A model generated the notes under the pieces. The model saw nothing but the letters and a program-made list of their open reading frames with translations, did not search any database and was not told the DNA's origin. Position numbers and translations under genes: made by a program. This document shows positions 48,001 through 56,168 of a stretch of DNA of 64,000 nt, one piece after another. Source of the stretch: Dendrobium chrysotoxum (Eukaryota; Streptophyta; Magnoliopsida; Asparagales; Orchidaceae); assembly GCA_019925795.1 (NCBI GenBank), contig CM034305.1, positions 89,254,433 through 89,318,432 of the forward strand, in the 5' to 3' direction. Each line of letters opens with the position of its first letter. The first letter of the stretch is position 1.

Positions 48001-51000
48001 CTATCAGAAATAAATCTTTGTATTAGATGATTTCCAAGAGATTTGCATGTTATTGCTTGCATTTGATTCATTATGTAATTTGTCTTTTCTAGAAATTTGT
48101 GCGTATCAATTAAACTTGCACTAAAAATTCTAGAATGTCTTGCATCAAAAGGCTAGATTGTCCTATTTGTAATCTAGACGACATAGGTTGGAATCACAAA
48201 AATATCTCTCAGAAATGCCACAAACAGGCCAAGGTAAATCAAAACTTTGCCAGACCTACATTAATAGGAACGTCATGAGCACCCTTTTTACAGCTCTGAC
48301 AGGCCAAATAGCGAAATTGTTTTGTCATCATTATCATCCATTAAACAGAAACTATTTTCAGGCATTCTATATTGTTAACGAGAGGCTTATCCTACTTAAA
48401 TGATGTCAGGTAGATTAAAGCTCAACTTTTACGCATAAAGCAAAGCAAAATTCCACATCTAATGCTTAATATGTTGCTGAATACAGGCTTTTGTCATATA
48501 TGCTAGTGCAACCTCAAAATCCATGTTAGTAAAAGTTTAGCAGAATTACACTTTGTTTAGATTGAAGGAATGTGAAGGAAAAAAATGAAATCCAAACAAT
48601 TTGTGGGTTAATTACTAATTTGAAATCATAGATTTAAGCATTTTAACCCTTGTTTCATTTCCTTTCACAATTTCCTAGCATCCAAACAGAAGTCCTAAAG
48701 GCTGATTGATGTAAGCAAAAATTAGGCAAAAACCTAATTTTTGCATACAAATAAAAATACTCTTACATACCACCTTAAACACCATAAAAATAAAGAAATT
48801 CCTAACAAATACATAAAACATGACATGTAACATAAAACTTCACTTTAATATTATAAAAGACTAACTCTTACAAACTTTTATGACAATTAAAACAAACATC
48901 ATACATCTCACACTTAAAAGAACTTCATTCTAAACTTGCTTTGGAGAAGAAGGATACAGGTGGGGTGGACACTTGCGTAGAGAAGAAGGGGTTAGAAGCC
49001 GAGAAGAAGGGAGGAGAAGCTCGCAAGCTTTCCTAGAGGGGAAGGAGAAGAGTTGGACAAAGCTCGCAAGCTTTTCCAAGACAAGAAACCCGCAGGTTTT
49101 GGCTTCCAAAAATCACATTATCACTCTCAACATTACAAAACATGCTATATTTATAGGCAAACCATAAGGAAACCAAACAGCCATAGCACCTCCATCTAAA
49201 CCAATTAGATTTAGGGAAATGAAAGACCAAAGGTCACCAAACAGCAGCCATAAATTCAGCACCTGAAACAGAGCAAAAGTCCACAGCAAACCAGCCATAA
49301 AGGGCACGGAACAGCCAGCTGGGAAGGAACCGAAGAGGCAAATCAGCAACCAAGGCAGCAGGCACAAGAAGCCCAACAGGTAAGTCCACGGAACCAGCCA
49401 GGTGGGAAGGAACCGAAGAGGCAAACCAGCAACCAAGGCAGCAGGCACAAGAAGTCCAACAGAACATATGGGGAAACAGCAAAAACCACCAAAACCAAGG
49501 GGTTAAGAGGAGAAACCGAGGAGGCAGCAAGGGGGAAACCGAGAAGGCAGCAAGGGGAAACCAACCAGCAGCCATGGGAAGAGCAAACAGCCACCAAAAC
49601 CGAGAGGGAAGGGAGAAATCGAGGAGACACAAGGGAAGGGAAAGAGACACAAGCCAAGCCCCAAAATTATTAACTTGTGTTGACCCCCCCTTTGCCTACA
49701 TCACTGATGGGAGGAGGGATGTTGAAAACTTAATTTAGGAACAGTTTCAAATGGAGGGTGCAAATTTGCCATTTCATGTCTCATGTTTCCATGAACAGAA
49801 ATGAATATATAGCTTCTACATATCTTAAATGTATATTTCTAAGCAAGCAAACATTATGATAAGTATATGACATGCATTTAAGTCGCTAATCTCCCTTTCA
49901 TTCTATAATCCCTGCTCTTTTTACTGCTTGTACCATTGATCAATACTAATTCTTCCTATATCTAGCAATATTGGACAGTTGATAGTGATTTTCAATCATC
50001 TTAGCATGGAACACACATGCGGAATCAGCAAAAACATACAGATAGCAATCAGCATAGAGCCAACAAAGTGAACCAGGCACATACTCACATCGGACTCACT
50101 ATTTAGGAGTTTGTCATTTATGCCTTCCAAGAGTTCTGAATATACAGGGTGGAAATCTGCACCTACATAAAATTATTGTTGAAAGGATGAACAGCAAAAA
50201 TCTAAAAGCATAAACCCTATTTTCAAAGAAAGGGATTCATATACCTGTTTTCAAAGAGGCATGTCTCTGAGATGCTTTACCAGAGAACTTCAAATATCCT
50301 GAGAAACATTTTAAAACAACAAAATTCACATCCCATTTCAACATTCTTAAATCCTTATCTCAACATGCTGCTTTGAAAGAAACAATTTTCTGCACTTTTA
50401 GCAAAATTCATATGAGAAAGAACCAAAAGGTAATATCATCTGCCTGGTTTACTTTAGAGGTAAGATTTGTGATAGGAAATACTTGAGTTCGCAAGTAACC
50501 CTAAGGGAATACTTGAGTTCGCAAGCAAACATATCACTAATTGGAGGAAAAACAGCGAGAATTAAGCAAAATCTGGGCGAAATCAGCCCCCAAGACGATA
50601 GATTGCAATAAGAGGAACAAAGCAAAATCAACACGAAAGCAAGATACAAGTGATCCTCAATTCGAGAGGAGGATCGTCTCTCCCAAATTTCTAGACAAGA
50701 GAGTCTAGAGCCCAAGCGCCAAGAAACCCTAACTTTCAATCAATCAAAACATGAAAACTCCCCTAATCCCTCTCATCCTCTTTAATACCAAATATTTCCT
50801 AATATAATTTCCCTCCTAAGCTCAAACCGCCCCCTCCTATTTAATTTCAAAATCAAAAGCCTAATGGGGCCCACTTATGTGGGCGGAATTGCTGGAGGGA
50901 GGCGGATGACTTTTGGGCCGGTTCAGGTTCAGGTTGAACCGGCGTATCAATTTGGTTTGATTTAGAGGTATAAAGGAGTCGAGTCGAGTCGAATATATAC

Positions 51001-54000
51001 CTAATCGAGCTAAGCTGTTTAGTTCTTATTGAGCTCCAGCTCGAATCATTAAAAAATTTATAGTCTCGAGCTTCTTTGGAAAGCTTGAGTTTGACTCAAT
51101 TGTTGAATTCGATTTCTTAGTTTTAAATTAAATATTTCATTTTTTTAGAATTTTTATTTTTAATATAGAATTAATTTAAAATGTTAAAATATATGATATA
51201 ATGTTAATTTAAATTAATTTTTAAATATATTTTAAGTTAATCGAGTACAACAAGCTTATGAGCCAAGCCAGGCTGAGCTCGAGATCGTTTAATATATGAG
51301 CTTGAGTATAGACTTGAGCTCATACTCATGGCTCGATAAGCTCAATTTGTGAGCTTGTTAAGGAGTCGAGCTCAAGCAAACTCGGCTCACTTACACCCCT
51401 AATTTGAGTTAACCATGAAATAACCTCCTATAGCTTTACATGAAACTCGTAAGTATGCATAAGCATCAAATATGTAACTTAACCTTTTATTTTTAGTGTA
51501 ATTTTCATTCAATTCTTATCCATGTCCAATGATTTCTCATTTTTCACCTCGTGTCTTCTTAAATGCTTTCTCAAGTATAATCAAACTATTAACCATGATT
51601 AATTATTGGGATACCTAACACAAACTCAATGAATAATTTTGACATAACTTTTCACATTTATTTCAAGTAGAAGCTCAATTAGGTTTACTTTATTGTGGAA
51701 TTAGCAATTCACAACCAGCATCAAAACGTGGTATATAACAATTAATTGTGCAAGTCAGGCATGAGAGAAATATCATATAAATAGTTTGATTACATAACAT
51801 CAAAAGACTAAAATGCATAGATTTTTCATCCTATTTTATAATGTCTTCATGATAGTCTAGATTTAGTTAGTTTAAGTTTAGCCTAGGTTAATGCTTTAAC
51901 CCTCATCAAAATGATTTAAATAAAAAAAATGGAGAAATCTCATTCATCTCATAGAATAAAATACAAAATGAGTTATCTTATAAATCAAAAGGAGTGCATA
52001 ACTAATGTACAAATAACTTCTTATTAATTTGATACCTTTTTAGATAAAAATCTGTCTTAAATATTTTATTATATGAAAGTAAAGCACAAAATCAATTACA
52101 TATAAATAAGTATAACATTAATTACAAATAAAGATGTCACAAGACTAATTACATATCATCTTTCAAATAGTAAGCTATTGAATATTTATTTAAAGAATAA
52201 CACATCGTACTCGAATATCTAATATCCACCCTAAGAAACAGGGAACTGAAGCTCTCTAGTTCCTAAATTAATAGATCTTTTCTACTTTAGATAAAAATAA
52301 TTTTGTAAAAATACTGCCAAAATTTTGGAACCCACTTCAATTAACTGAAGCTGAACCAAATGAACATAGCTTAATTCACCTTTCCTATAGAAAAAGTGAT
52401 GAACTATGATGAGGAAGGGACCTTGGCGAACTAGCAATTTTCATCTCTCTTAGCCTCAGCACCACCTTTTTGCTTATTGGAGGCCTCCTCTCTCTTCTTA
52501 CACTTCACTTGTTGAACAATCTCTAATCAAGCGAACACAAATCTCTGCTATAGGTCATCAAAAGCTGGCTTCTTTTGGCCAAAGATTAGTTAGGGTTTTC
52601 GCATTGGCTTGTAATGGCATTATACTTCTTCAGTGAAAGCACAGGAGACAAAAATGAGAAAGCTCGCAAGTTATAGAATCAACAGACATGAAGATGAAAA
52701 GTTGATGCCAACTGTATTACAAATTTGACTAGAAAAAAGACAAAGGACATGGCCCACCCCAGCGTAGCCCAATGGTTCGACCTTTGATTAATTTCACTTA
52801 AAGTCTCCAAAAAAAAAAACAACTAAAATTGAGAAGCATGTGCCTATGGGCATGGCATAGTGAGAACCAACATCCAATAACTTTAAACAACTAATAATCA
52901 ATGATGCATTAAATTATTTTGATTGCTAATAGGGCAAGTATAAAAATTAGTTTTAATATTGGTTGGCTTTTAGAATTAGTAATATTTATTTAGTTATCAT
53001 TTATAAAAGTTCAAATTCAAACTATGTTTTAATGAATTATACATGATATGTAATTTCAAATCATATTAATTATTAAGCCATGATAATTCATGGAAAAAAG
53101 ATATAAGTGGCCATCATTAAATCTTCGTTGATTTCTTTTTCTTACAGTATTAAAATTAAAATTAAAATCAAAATCCTATTATTTAATGCGCCTTATTAAG
53201 ACATGGCATAATGCAATAAAGAATTAAATTAAAATTATATAAATTATGAAAATTAAAATAAGGCACAAATTATATACCAAGTGTCATCTCATTTATTCAA
53301 AATGTTAATTTTAAAATTGGTGCATACCATTAATGATATGCTAAGTGTAAGTGTCATCTTATTAGCTCATGTCCACAGCTTTAGATAATAATTAGGCATG
53401 ATGAATCCATTAGAAGCAGCCGTGGAGATGGTTATTAATAGTAATTAAAGATCTTTTAGTCGTCACTGAAAAGACAAAGAAAATGAAATAAATGACTCCT
53501 AAAAGGTAAGCTAGTACCGGATTTGAGTCTCACTCATTCTCTTTGATTTCAAAAAGTAAGCTATTTGATACTTTGAGACTAATACTACTTAAAGCAAAAT
53601 GGAGGTTCCTACTGAGGTATACAGTTTTCAAAGTCCAACTGAGAAAAGTCTGCAAGCACCGAGGGCATCTTTTCTTGGCAATAATGGAAAGATTCTCCAA
53701 GCCTCCAAACCATAGAAAGAACAAGGGTGAATGCTGCAGAGCCTTATCAAGAAGAGAATACCAAAGAAATCATCAACATCAATGATGTTGAAATTACTAG
53801 TAATGAGAATGTTGCAAGAAGCAGCTTGTCGGTGAATAGGGTTGTGGTCATTGAGGAGAATAGGCGAGGTAATGAAGCTATTAATGATGGCACTGAATGG
53901 GATTCTACCTTATAGGTTGCGGTTTTTTGTGAGGAAACTTCTAAATATCTTGTTAAAAGAAAATCTCCTAAAGCAATGAGCCTTGTGACCAGGTTGTTGG

Positions 54001-56168
54001 AAGAAGAGTTGTGGATAACAATCTTAACAATAAGGTTCAAAGAACTTGTTGAAGCCATGTCACTAATGAAAACAGCATTAGAACTACAAATAGGTGTTGA
54101 AATCATAGAGACTAAGATCGATCGATTTGAGGCCTTGTGAGAAATAGAAAAGTCATGGCATGATGCAATTGAGACTAATCTCAAATGGTTTGGGAATTGC
54201 CTTATTGTTTTTGCCTGATAAACCTGCCCAAGAATATCATCGAGAAATAAAAGAGTTCAAGGTGAAGGTTGTTTTGATCAGAAGTAATTAGAGACTTAAG
54301 TTCATGCTGCGCTTAGTGATCCAGATTGGCAAAATTCCATGGGAGTTCAAGGTGAAGGTTGTTTTGATCAGAAGTTGCCTCGATCTGAGGTTTTGAACTT
54401 TGCCAGAAGGATTTGAGTTATTATTGTATGATGAACTCCACGGTGCTACAGCTTCCTCAAGCCATCTTTCTAAAAGTTGAATTCGTTTTATTTTTATGTA
54501 ACTAGCAAGAAGATAAATTTATGACATAAATTTGGATTCTAATTTTCGTTGTTTTATTTTTCCTTCTTATACTTCTTTCTTTTTCTCGTGATTAGTATAT
54601 GGGAAAACCTGCTAATGAAATATAAGTTTTTTTACAAGTTTAACCTTATTTTACATTTTGATTTATCAACATGGCTTATTTATATGAAGTCGATATTAAT
54701 TGGGAGTAGGTTTTTTAAAGCTAGATTTTTTCGTTGAAGTTGAACTTTATTCATATAGAGAGCTCTATTTATGAGGCATACTTAGCACATGAAACCTCTT
54801 ATTTTTGCCCCTACCACTTTGAGTCTCAAGCATAGTGTATCCAAACTATAATATAACAAAATGATAAGGAAGTTGGAGATGGCAAAGTTCAATCATCATT
54901 ATCCATTTTTAAAACACCAAGTAGAGCATTCGATGTATATATCAAGATACTTAATTGATAAAATTTCATAAATGTGCCAAGATAATTAGAATGACAAGCA
55001 AAAAGTTGACCCTTCAGATTATCAAAGAGGAAACTTAAAGGGTGGAAGTTAAATCCTTATCTAACAAGGAGAATTTTTTAAGATCCTTAGTTGCCTCATA
55101 GGATCTACAGACAAATAAACTTGTAAGGCTAAGAATTTTTCTAAGAATTCTAAAGCTCTCTCTAGATGTCAACGGACCAAAAAAATGAAAATAATTAAAC
55201 TAGCATCTTATATAGAGATTGAGTTCGGGTTTGTTTAGGAATATCTAAAGTATAGGAATATCTAAAGTATAGGTGATATCTATTTGAAAATATAGTTGTG
55301 AAGGGTAGTCTTTGAAATCCATGCAAAAAAAAATGATGACCATGTGACTTCTACCTTTGACCAACTAGGAGTTTGGGATAATGTTATTATCCTTGTAATA
55401 GTGATAAGTTATTTTTTTGTATATATTGATTAAGAAAATTCTGAAGAGTGAAGCTTCGTTGCTTTGATCTGAAGAAAATGAGAATAGTCATAAAGCGCGA
55501 GGCAATGCGCAAACAAGTTCATGAACAAGCAAGCGTGGGCAATGAAATGATCGAGACGATAGACACACTAGAAGATGTGTCTGGGCTACAAGGTGCGAGA
55601 AGCAAGCACATGTGTGAAGATGCATGTAGGTGAGTGGATGGCAGCAGCACAAGGTGCGAGAAGTAAGCACATGTGTGAAGATGCATGTTGGTGAGTGGAT
55701 GGTGGCAGCACGCGAGCAAGGTGCTAGCATGAGCACAAGCACAAATAGACCTATAGACATAATCGATCAGAATGGTCGGTGTGATGGCCAGATGGGCGAG
55801 CATTACAGGTTGTAGCAGGTTAGGCATTGCAAGTGAATGCAAGGGAAAATGACAAGTGTAAAGGGTGGACACGAGAGAGAGCAAGCAGCAACTATCATGA
55901 CCTAGCCTGGAAGCTCATAGTAAAAAGTGGGAGCAGATGATCAAGATAATGGATATTGTAGGTTGATCCTTGATCTATCATCACTATAAAATAATGATAA
56001 AATGGCAATGTTGTATACAATATTACAACTTCATACTTACATCAGAGATGATTTGTATCAAATAAAATAGTAATCAGAACTTCTAAATCAAAAATACAAT
56101 TAATAACTTAGAATTGTACTTAACTTACCCATTCCTTTCTTGGTGTTCTTAACCTTCAATGACTCCAT
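21982..56168 (-). CDS. POP4: RNase P/MRP subunit POP4 (Rpp29-like), 8 coding exons
   Basis: Exons in transcript order: 56182-56129, 50298-50245, 50162-50089, 25196-24934, 23964-23896, 23646-23588, 23469-23368, 22076-21982 (TAA at 21984-21982). All junctions are GT-AG and join in one frame. POP4/Rpp29 is a protein subunit of RNase P and RNase MRP, which process pre-tRNA and pre-rRNA in the nucleus. The family signature is clear: SHSKRSQKHMS and KCGSFDMP in the fourth exon, FKPMHDMWKAYI, LTADLHGA, then the Sm-like barrel strands VVVVECKTRSFVGISG and ETTETFGII, and the closing GSVFIFQ...LHGDKLSLRK. Taking the first in-frame ATG (56168) gives about 251 residues, close to human (220) and yeast (279) proteins. 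An earlier start in an unseen exon is possible. Most of the 34-kb span is transposon-filled intron. Confidence 0.88.
23368..23469 (-). CDS. POP4: POP4 internal exon (barrel core)
   Basis: 102 nt, acceptor CTTTTTAG, donor GTATCC. Encodes VECKTRSFVGISGIMIRE and ETFGIIKQDN, the most conserved family block. Confidence 0.92.
23588..23646 (-). CDS. POP4: POP4 internal exon (LTADLHGA)
   Basis: 59 nt, acceptor TTATTCCAG, donor GTAATA. Encodes KKQLAQCLLTADLHGAFVV. Confidence 0.9.
23896..23964 (-). CDS. POP4: POP4 internal exon (FKPMHDMWK)
   Basis: 69 nt, acceptor AGTTGCAG, donor GTGAGT. Encodes FELFKPMHDMWKAYILELL. Confidence 0.92.
24934..25196 (-). CDS. POP4: POP4 large internal exon
   Basis: 263 nt, acceptor TTTCATGTAG, donor GTGCGT. 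Encodes VSNRADIVNKVLYDLLQHG through ILLDNFVPN, SHSKRSQKHMS and CGSFDMPKEFHK. The upstream intron is the 24.9-kb one. Confidence 0.93.
26984..27033. repeat. (AT)n microsatellite
   Basis: About 25 AT units without interruption. Confidence 0.97.
27483..27548 (+). repeat. 33-bp perfect tandem duplication
   Basis: ATTCCTCTTCTATAATCAAT... occurs at 27483-27515 and again at 27516-27548. Confidence 0.9.
29843..29897 (+). repeat. 27-bp tandem duplication
   Basis: ATCAAAACTTCAAAGATACA... occurs twice back to back. Confidence 0.85.
30352..31028 (+). repeat. left inverted arm of the foldback element
   Basis: Pairs with 32941-35410 less the LINE insertion. Ends at a CT-repeat followed by ATACGCCCAA. 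Confidence 0.8.
31029..32940. other. centre of the foldback element
   Basis: AT-rich, no domain recognised. The 134-codon minus-strand frame at 32595-32999 runs into the arm and is not convincing as a gene. Confidence 0.5.
33138..34910 (-). mobile_element. RTE-type LINE, 5'-truncated and broken, TSD 17 bp
   Basis: Perfect 17-bp duplications TTGATTTGAAAGACAAT at 33121-33137 and 34911-34927. On the minus strand it ends in a (TTG)n tail. Coding pieces in several frames: MYKLAKQRDWSSKDL, MPGRSTMEAIHLLRG, IFIDLEKAYDKVP, MLFADDILLADKT and CRPKKTWLKNI. Frameshifts and stops make it a pseudogene. It lies inside the right arm of the foldback element, so it is younger than that element. Confidence 0.93.
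35411..36960. other. intron segment without a recognised gene
   Basis: A TATAAATACC box at about 35725-35740 followed by a GGGAGAGAAGGG segment resembles the promoter part of an unidentified LTR, but no partner, primer site or coding region was found. Confidence 0.4.
36980..38503 (+). CDS. LINE reverse transcriptase, 3' part (partial)
   Basis: In frame from the first base of the element; the ATG at 37070 is internal and not a true start. Reverse transcriptase blocks in order: AVGPDDIPIEVWK, RGIKLMCHTLKLWERV, FGFMPGRSTMEAIHLLR, IFIDLEKAYDKVP (catalytic Asp), GLHQGSALSPYLFAL, and MLFADDILL with the FADD catalytic pair; then the thumb and a C-terminal segment with RGRPKKTW that is typical of the RTE clade. 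No RNase H follows. Without the endonuclease it cannot move alone. No stop or shift was seen up to TAG at 38501-38503. Confidence 0.92.
   Translation, partial: VRDLSTLNENKDFCFYRRISKTEVREALKKMKGGKAVGPDDIPIEVWKCLGDEGISWLTKLFNTVLKTKKMPDEWRMSVLIPIFKNKGDAQDCANYRGIKLMCHTLKLWERVMEHRLRRDTNVSQNQFGFMPGRSTMEAIHLLRGLMEKYRENKEDLHMIFIDLEKAYDKVPREVLWRVLEKKEVNNAYIQIIKDMYAGAITCVQTQGGLTKYFPISVGLHQGSALSPYLFALVINVLTRHLQEDVPWCMLFADDILLVDKTREGVEGKLELWRSTLESKGFRLSRSKTEYMECNFSNNRPSEGIVTLADQVINKSTRFRYLGSIVQSDGDIDGDIISRIQVGWLKWRNASGLLCDRKVPLKLKGKFYKMVVRPAMLYGAECWPLKEKHNSKLSVAEMRMLRWMSGFTLRDRIRNEHIREKVGVAPVEDKIRESRLRWFGHVKRRPPDDPVRKVEVLDLTYVKKGRGRPKKTWLENIRNDLSLLDLNENLTFNRTQWRKRIHVADPT
36980..38540 (+). mobile_element. 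young 5'-truncated RTE-type LINE, TSD 19 bp
   Basis: Bounded by perfect 19-bp duplications ATGCAATTTTAATCACGAA (36961-36979 and 38541-38559). It ends with CCCCACGTAGTGGGATAAAG and then a (TTG)n tail, with no poly-A, as is usual for RTE elements. The reading frame is open over the whole retained part, so the insertion is recent. The endonuclease domain and N-terminus were lost at insertion. Confidence 0.95.
38560..40119. other. intron segment without recognised features
   Basis: AT-rich; no gene, RNA or element seen. Confidence 0.5.
40125..41511 (+). repeat. 5' LTR of the chromovirus
   Basis: 1387 bp. Contains a tandem duplication with 83-bp period (units from 40549 and 40632; second unit partial), a TATA box, and a pyrimidine-rich region. 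Overlapping 76-115 codon frames inside are LTR sequence and recur in every copy. Confidence 0.95.
40852..40860 (+). promoter_or_regulatory. TATA box of the chromovirus 5' LTR
   Basis: TTTATATAA in the middle of the LTR, followed by ACATG. The same box is at 46831-46839 in the 3' LTR, and the solo LTR at 48707-49703 keeps a related CTATAAATATAGC at the matching place, which supports a promoter role. Confidence 0.65.
41516..41528 (+). promoter_or_regulatory. primer binding site (tRNA-iMet)
   Basis: TGGTATCAGAGCC starts four bases after the 5' LTR; exact standard plant sequence. Confidence 0.93.
41583..46106 (+). CDS. gag-pol polyprotein with chromodomain (1507 aa)
   Basis: The start is placed at ATG 41583 (MANQNNQGG), since the nine upstream codons overlap untranslated leader. 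Domains: gag capsid about residues 75-240 (HALTWWKNL); CCHC knuckle CYKCGLYGHLSATC at about 301-314; protease with IDSGSS, Asp399; reverse transcriptase with FDDI, Asp745-746; RNase H with DCDAS, Asp889 and 891; integrase HHCC at about 1070-1115 and catalytic Asp1144, Asp1205, Glu1241, giving the D,D35E spacing; GPF-type segment (KKFGPFRIL); chromodomain at about 1441-1492 (KRFLVKWSNRP, CTWIDD). All catalytic residues are present. It encodes capsid, processing, reverse transcription and integration functions in one frame. The TGA stop is made by the first three bases of the 3' LTR. Confidence 0.96.
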   Translation: MANQNNQGGDWQQQMMTQLTNLQEQITNMANVMANLNVNNANANPNVQSSESEDEGPRHQNRQQRNWDHGIKIDVHNFEGKLQPDQFIEWVEKMDQFFEWKEIPDNRKVKFASLKLTGHALTWWKNLQNNRVRRGKEKIQNWERMKEKMKGKFLPSDHARTLFQEFNNLRQGNQNVEEYTENFYKLQSRNDLDESEEKTVTRYLNGLKWTIQDQLNLHHVIKLDEAYRMALKIEKQHQRGSNKITETYKRQQLGKGKTQSAQTYGGTTGIKMKTYESQNLDKGKGVMGTKPSDQPKLIGPCYKCGLYGHLSATCRKNNPPRNNFIENEEELEEEEESDPDPTNDVDMEKFDLEGDEGEPLLVIRQVLTTQIDKGDKWLRRNIFRTTCTVEGKICTLMIDSGSSGNFVSQHMVERLKLKTKPLGKSYKISWFKEGGEVPITKQCIVNLSIGGAYKDQIVCDVVPLEVCHILLGRPWQYDHKTIHNGEKNTYTLIQDNKEFTLFPQRYISDPSKEKTAKSSTPELLLNANELGQSEVAYLVLGKETEPTLEIPEAIQPLLNEFSDITPDELPTGLPPMRNIQHHIDLIPGATLPNLSHYRMSPNEHKELSTQVSELLKKGLIKESLSPCAVPALLTPKKDGTWRMCVDSRAINKITIKYRFPIPRLDDMLDMLSGATIFSKIDLRSGYHQIRIRPGDEWKTAFKTKEGLYEWLVMPFGLSNAPSTFMRTMNHVLRPFIGKFVVVYFDDILIYSIHPSEHLFHVKQILETLREQKLYINLKKCSFMTSSLTFLGFIVSAKGIKVDPIKIEAIQSWPVPKNISEVRGFHGLASFYRRFIQNFSSVIAPITDCLKKGVFKWTPEAEKTFQNIKEKMSQAPILSLPNFEKVFEVDCDASHIGIGAVLSQEGKPIAYFSEKLNDVRSRYSTYDLEFYAIVQSLKFWRCYLIQREFVLNTDHEALRFLGSQKNLNKRHAKWVSFLQEYSFHIKHKTGVLNKVADALSRRSHLLVTVYPTISSFDFLKDTYASDSDFKGIWEECLVSGSDPSGQFTIHKGFLFKGSRLCISKNSLREQLVHELHSGGLSGHFGQGKTIALVEEKYFWPHMRKQITKLVKQCKTCQAFKGTSQNTGLYTPLPIPNKPWDDISMDFILGLPVTARKYDSVFVVVDRFSKMAHFIPCKKTSDASHVADLFFKEIVRLHGIPRTFTSDRDTRFLSHFWRTLWAKLGTSLQFSSAYHPQTDGQTEVVNRSLGNLLRCLAGEKPFQWDLILPQAEFAYNNSVNRSTGKTPFEILYGQSIPHILDRNGLSLPNKISAEALETFDHIKTVQQQVLEKLRIANVKYKAAADKHRREVVFKEGDMVMAYFRRQRFPVGTFGKLSRKKFGPFRILRKLGTNAYLLDLPITVGTSPIFNVSDLSLYEGSSGDSVDVETLPLSTSVSYKDDLIEDVVDVKITKTRHGEHKRFLVKWSNRPFTDCTWIDDIELKNRNLELYERVGKAFSSGDELLPPEGN
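46091..46103 (+). promoter_or_regulatory. polypurine tract before the 3' LTR
   Basis: ACCTGAGGGGAAT abuts the LTR start TGATGCATC and is also coding (last codons of the polyprotein). Short and interrupted for a polypurine tract, but in the only possible place. Confidence 0.6.
46104..47490 (+). repeat. 3' LTR of the chromovirus
   Basis: 1387 bp, nearly identical to 40125-41511. Confidence 0.95.
47496..48701. other. intron segment without recognised features
   Basis: AT-rich; a 71-codon open frame at 48188-48403 has no domain. Confidence 0.45.
48707..49703 (-). mobile_element. mosaic solo LTR related to the chromovirus LTR, TSD CTGAT
   Basis: 997 bp with TG...CA ends (plus strand TGATGTAAGCAAAAATTAGG and TTTGCCTACATCA), flanked by CTGAT at 48702-48706 and 49704-49708. 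The central part, about 48950-49560, is the reverse complement of about 40440-41060 of the chromovirus LTR, including the 83-bp period duplication and the TATA region, at high similarity. Both outer parts are unrelated to that LTR. So it is a solo LTR from a different family sharing a central cassette. The long minus-strand frames here are LTR sequence. Confidence 0.85.
50089..50162 (-). CDS. POP4: POP4 internal exon upstream of the giant intron
   Basis: 74 nt, acceptor TTTTATGTAG, donor GTGAGT. Encodes ADFHPVYSELLEGINDKLL. It joins in frame to the exon at 25196 almost 25 kb away. An 82-bp intron separates it from the next upstream exon. Confidence 0.88.
50245..50298 (-). CDS. POP4: POP4 internal exon
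   Basis: 54 nt, acceptor TGTTTCTCAG, donor GTATAT. Encodes YLKFSGKASQRHASLKT, basic and low in conservation, fitting the N-terminal tail of the family. Confidence 0.8.
50470..50949 (-). mobile_element. solo LTR of the 17450-20486 family, TSD ATTTG
   Basis: 480 bp, starts TGATAGGAAATACTTGAG and ends GGCGTATCA on the plus strand, flanked by ATTTG (50465-50469 and 50950-50954). Shares GATCCTC...TTCGAGAGGAGGATCG and TCTCTCCCAAATT with the LTRs at 17450 and 20011, with moderate divergence. An 18-bp direct repeat, ATACTTGAGTTCGCAAG, is present at its left end. Minus strand is assigned because those LTRs serve a minus-strand element. Confidence 0.88.
50963..51401 (-). mobile_element. hAT-type MITE, second copy, inverted
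   Basis: 439 bp, reverse-oriented relative of 20959-21409: starts TAGAGGTATAAAGGAGTCGA and ends CTCACTTACACCCCTA. Flanking 8-mers GTTTGATT and ATTTGAGT agree at six of eight positions, fitting a decayed target duplication. It begins eight bases after the target duplication of the solo LTR. Confidence 0.8.
51410..55590. other. POP4 intron, unrecognised sequence
   Basis: AT-rich. At 53540-54210 the plus strand has long, loosely coding-like stretches (for example 53727-53915, and a continuation in another frame to about 54140, rich in Glu and Asn) that may be a decayed gene or element fragment; I recognise no domain. Confidence 0.4.
55591..55712 (+). repeat. 61-bp tandem duplication
   Basis: AGGTGCGAGAAGCAAGCACA... 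at 55591 recurs at 55652 with three or so differences. Parallel short frames here are repeat shadows. Confidence 0.88.

Noticed and set aside
52741..52820. tRNA-derived SINE (AGCGTAGCCCAATGGTTCGACC followed by poly-A)
   Set aside because: Resembles a B-box-like word next to an A-run, but no A box, no second copy and no target duplication were found.
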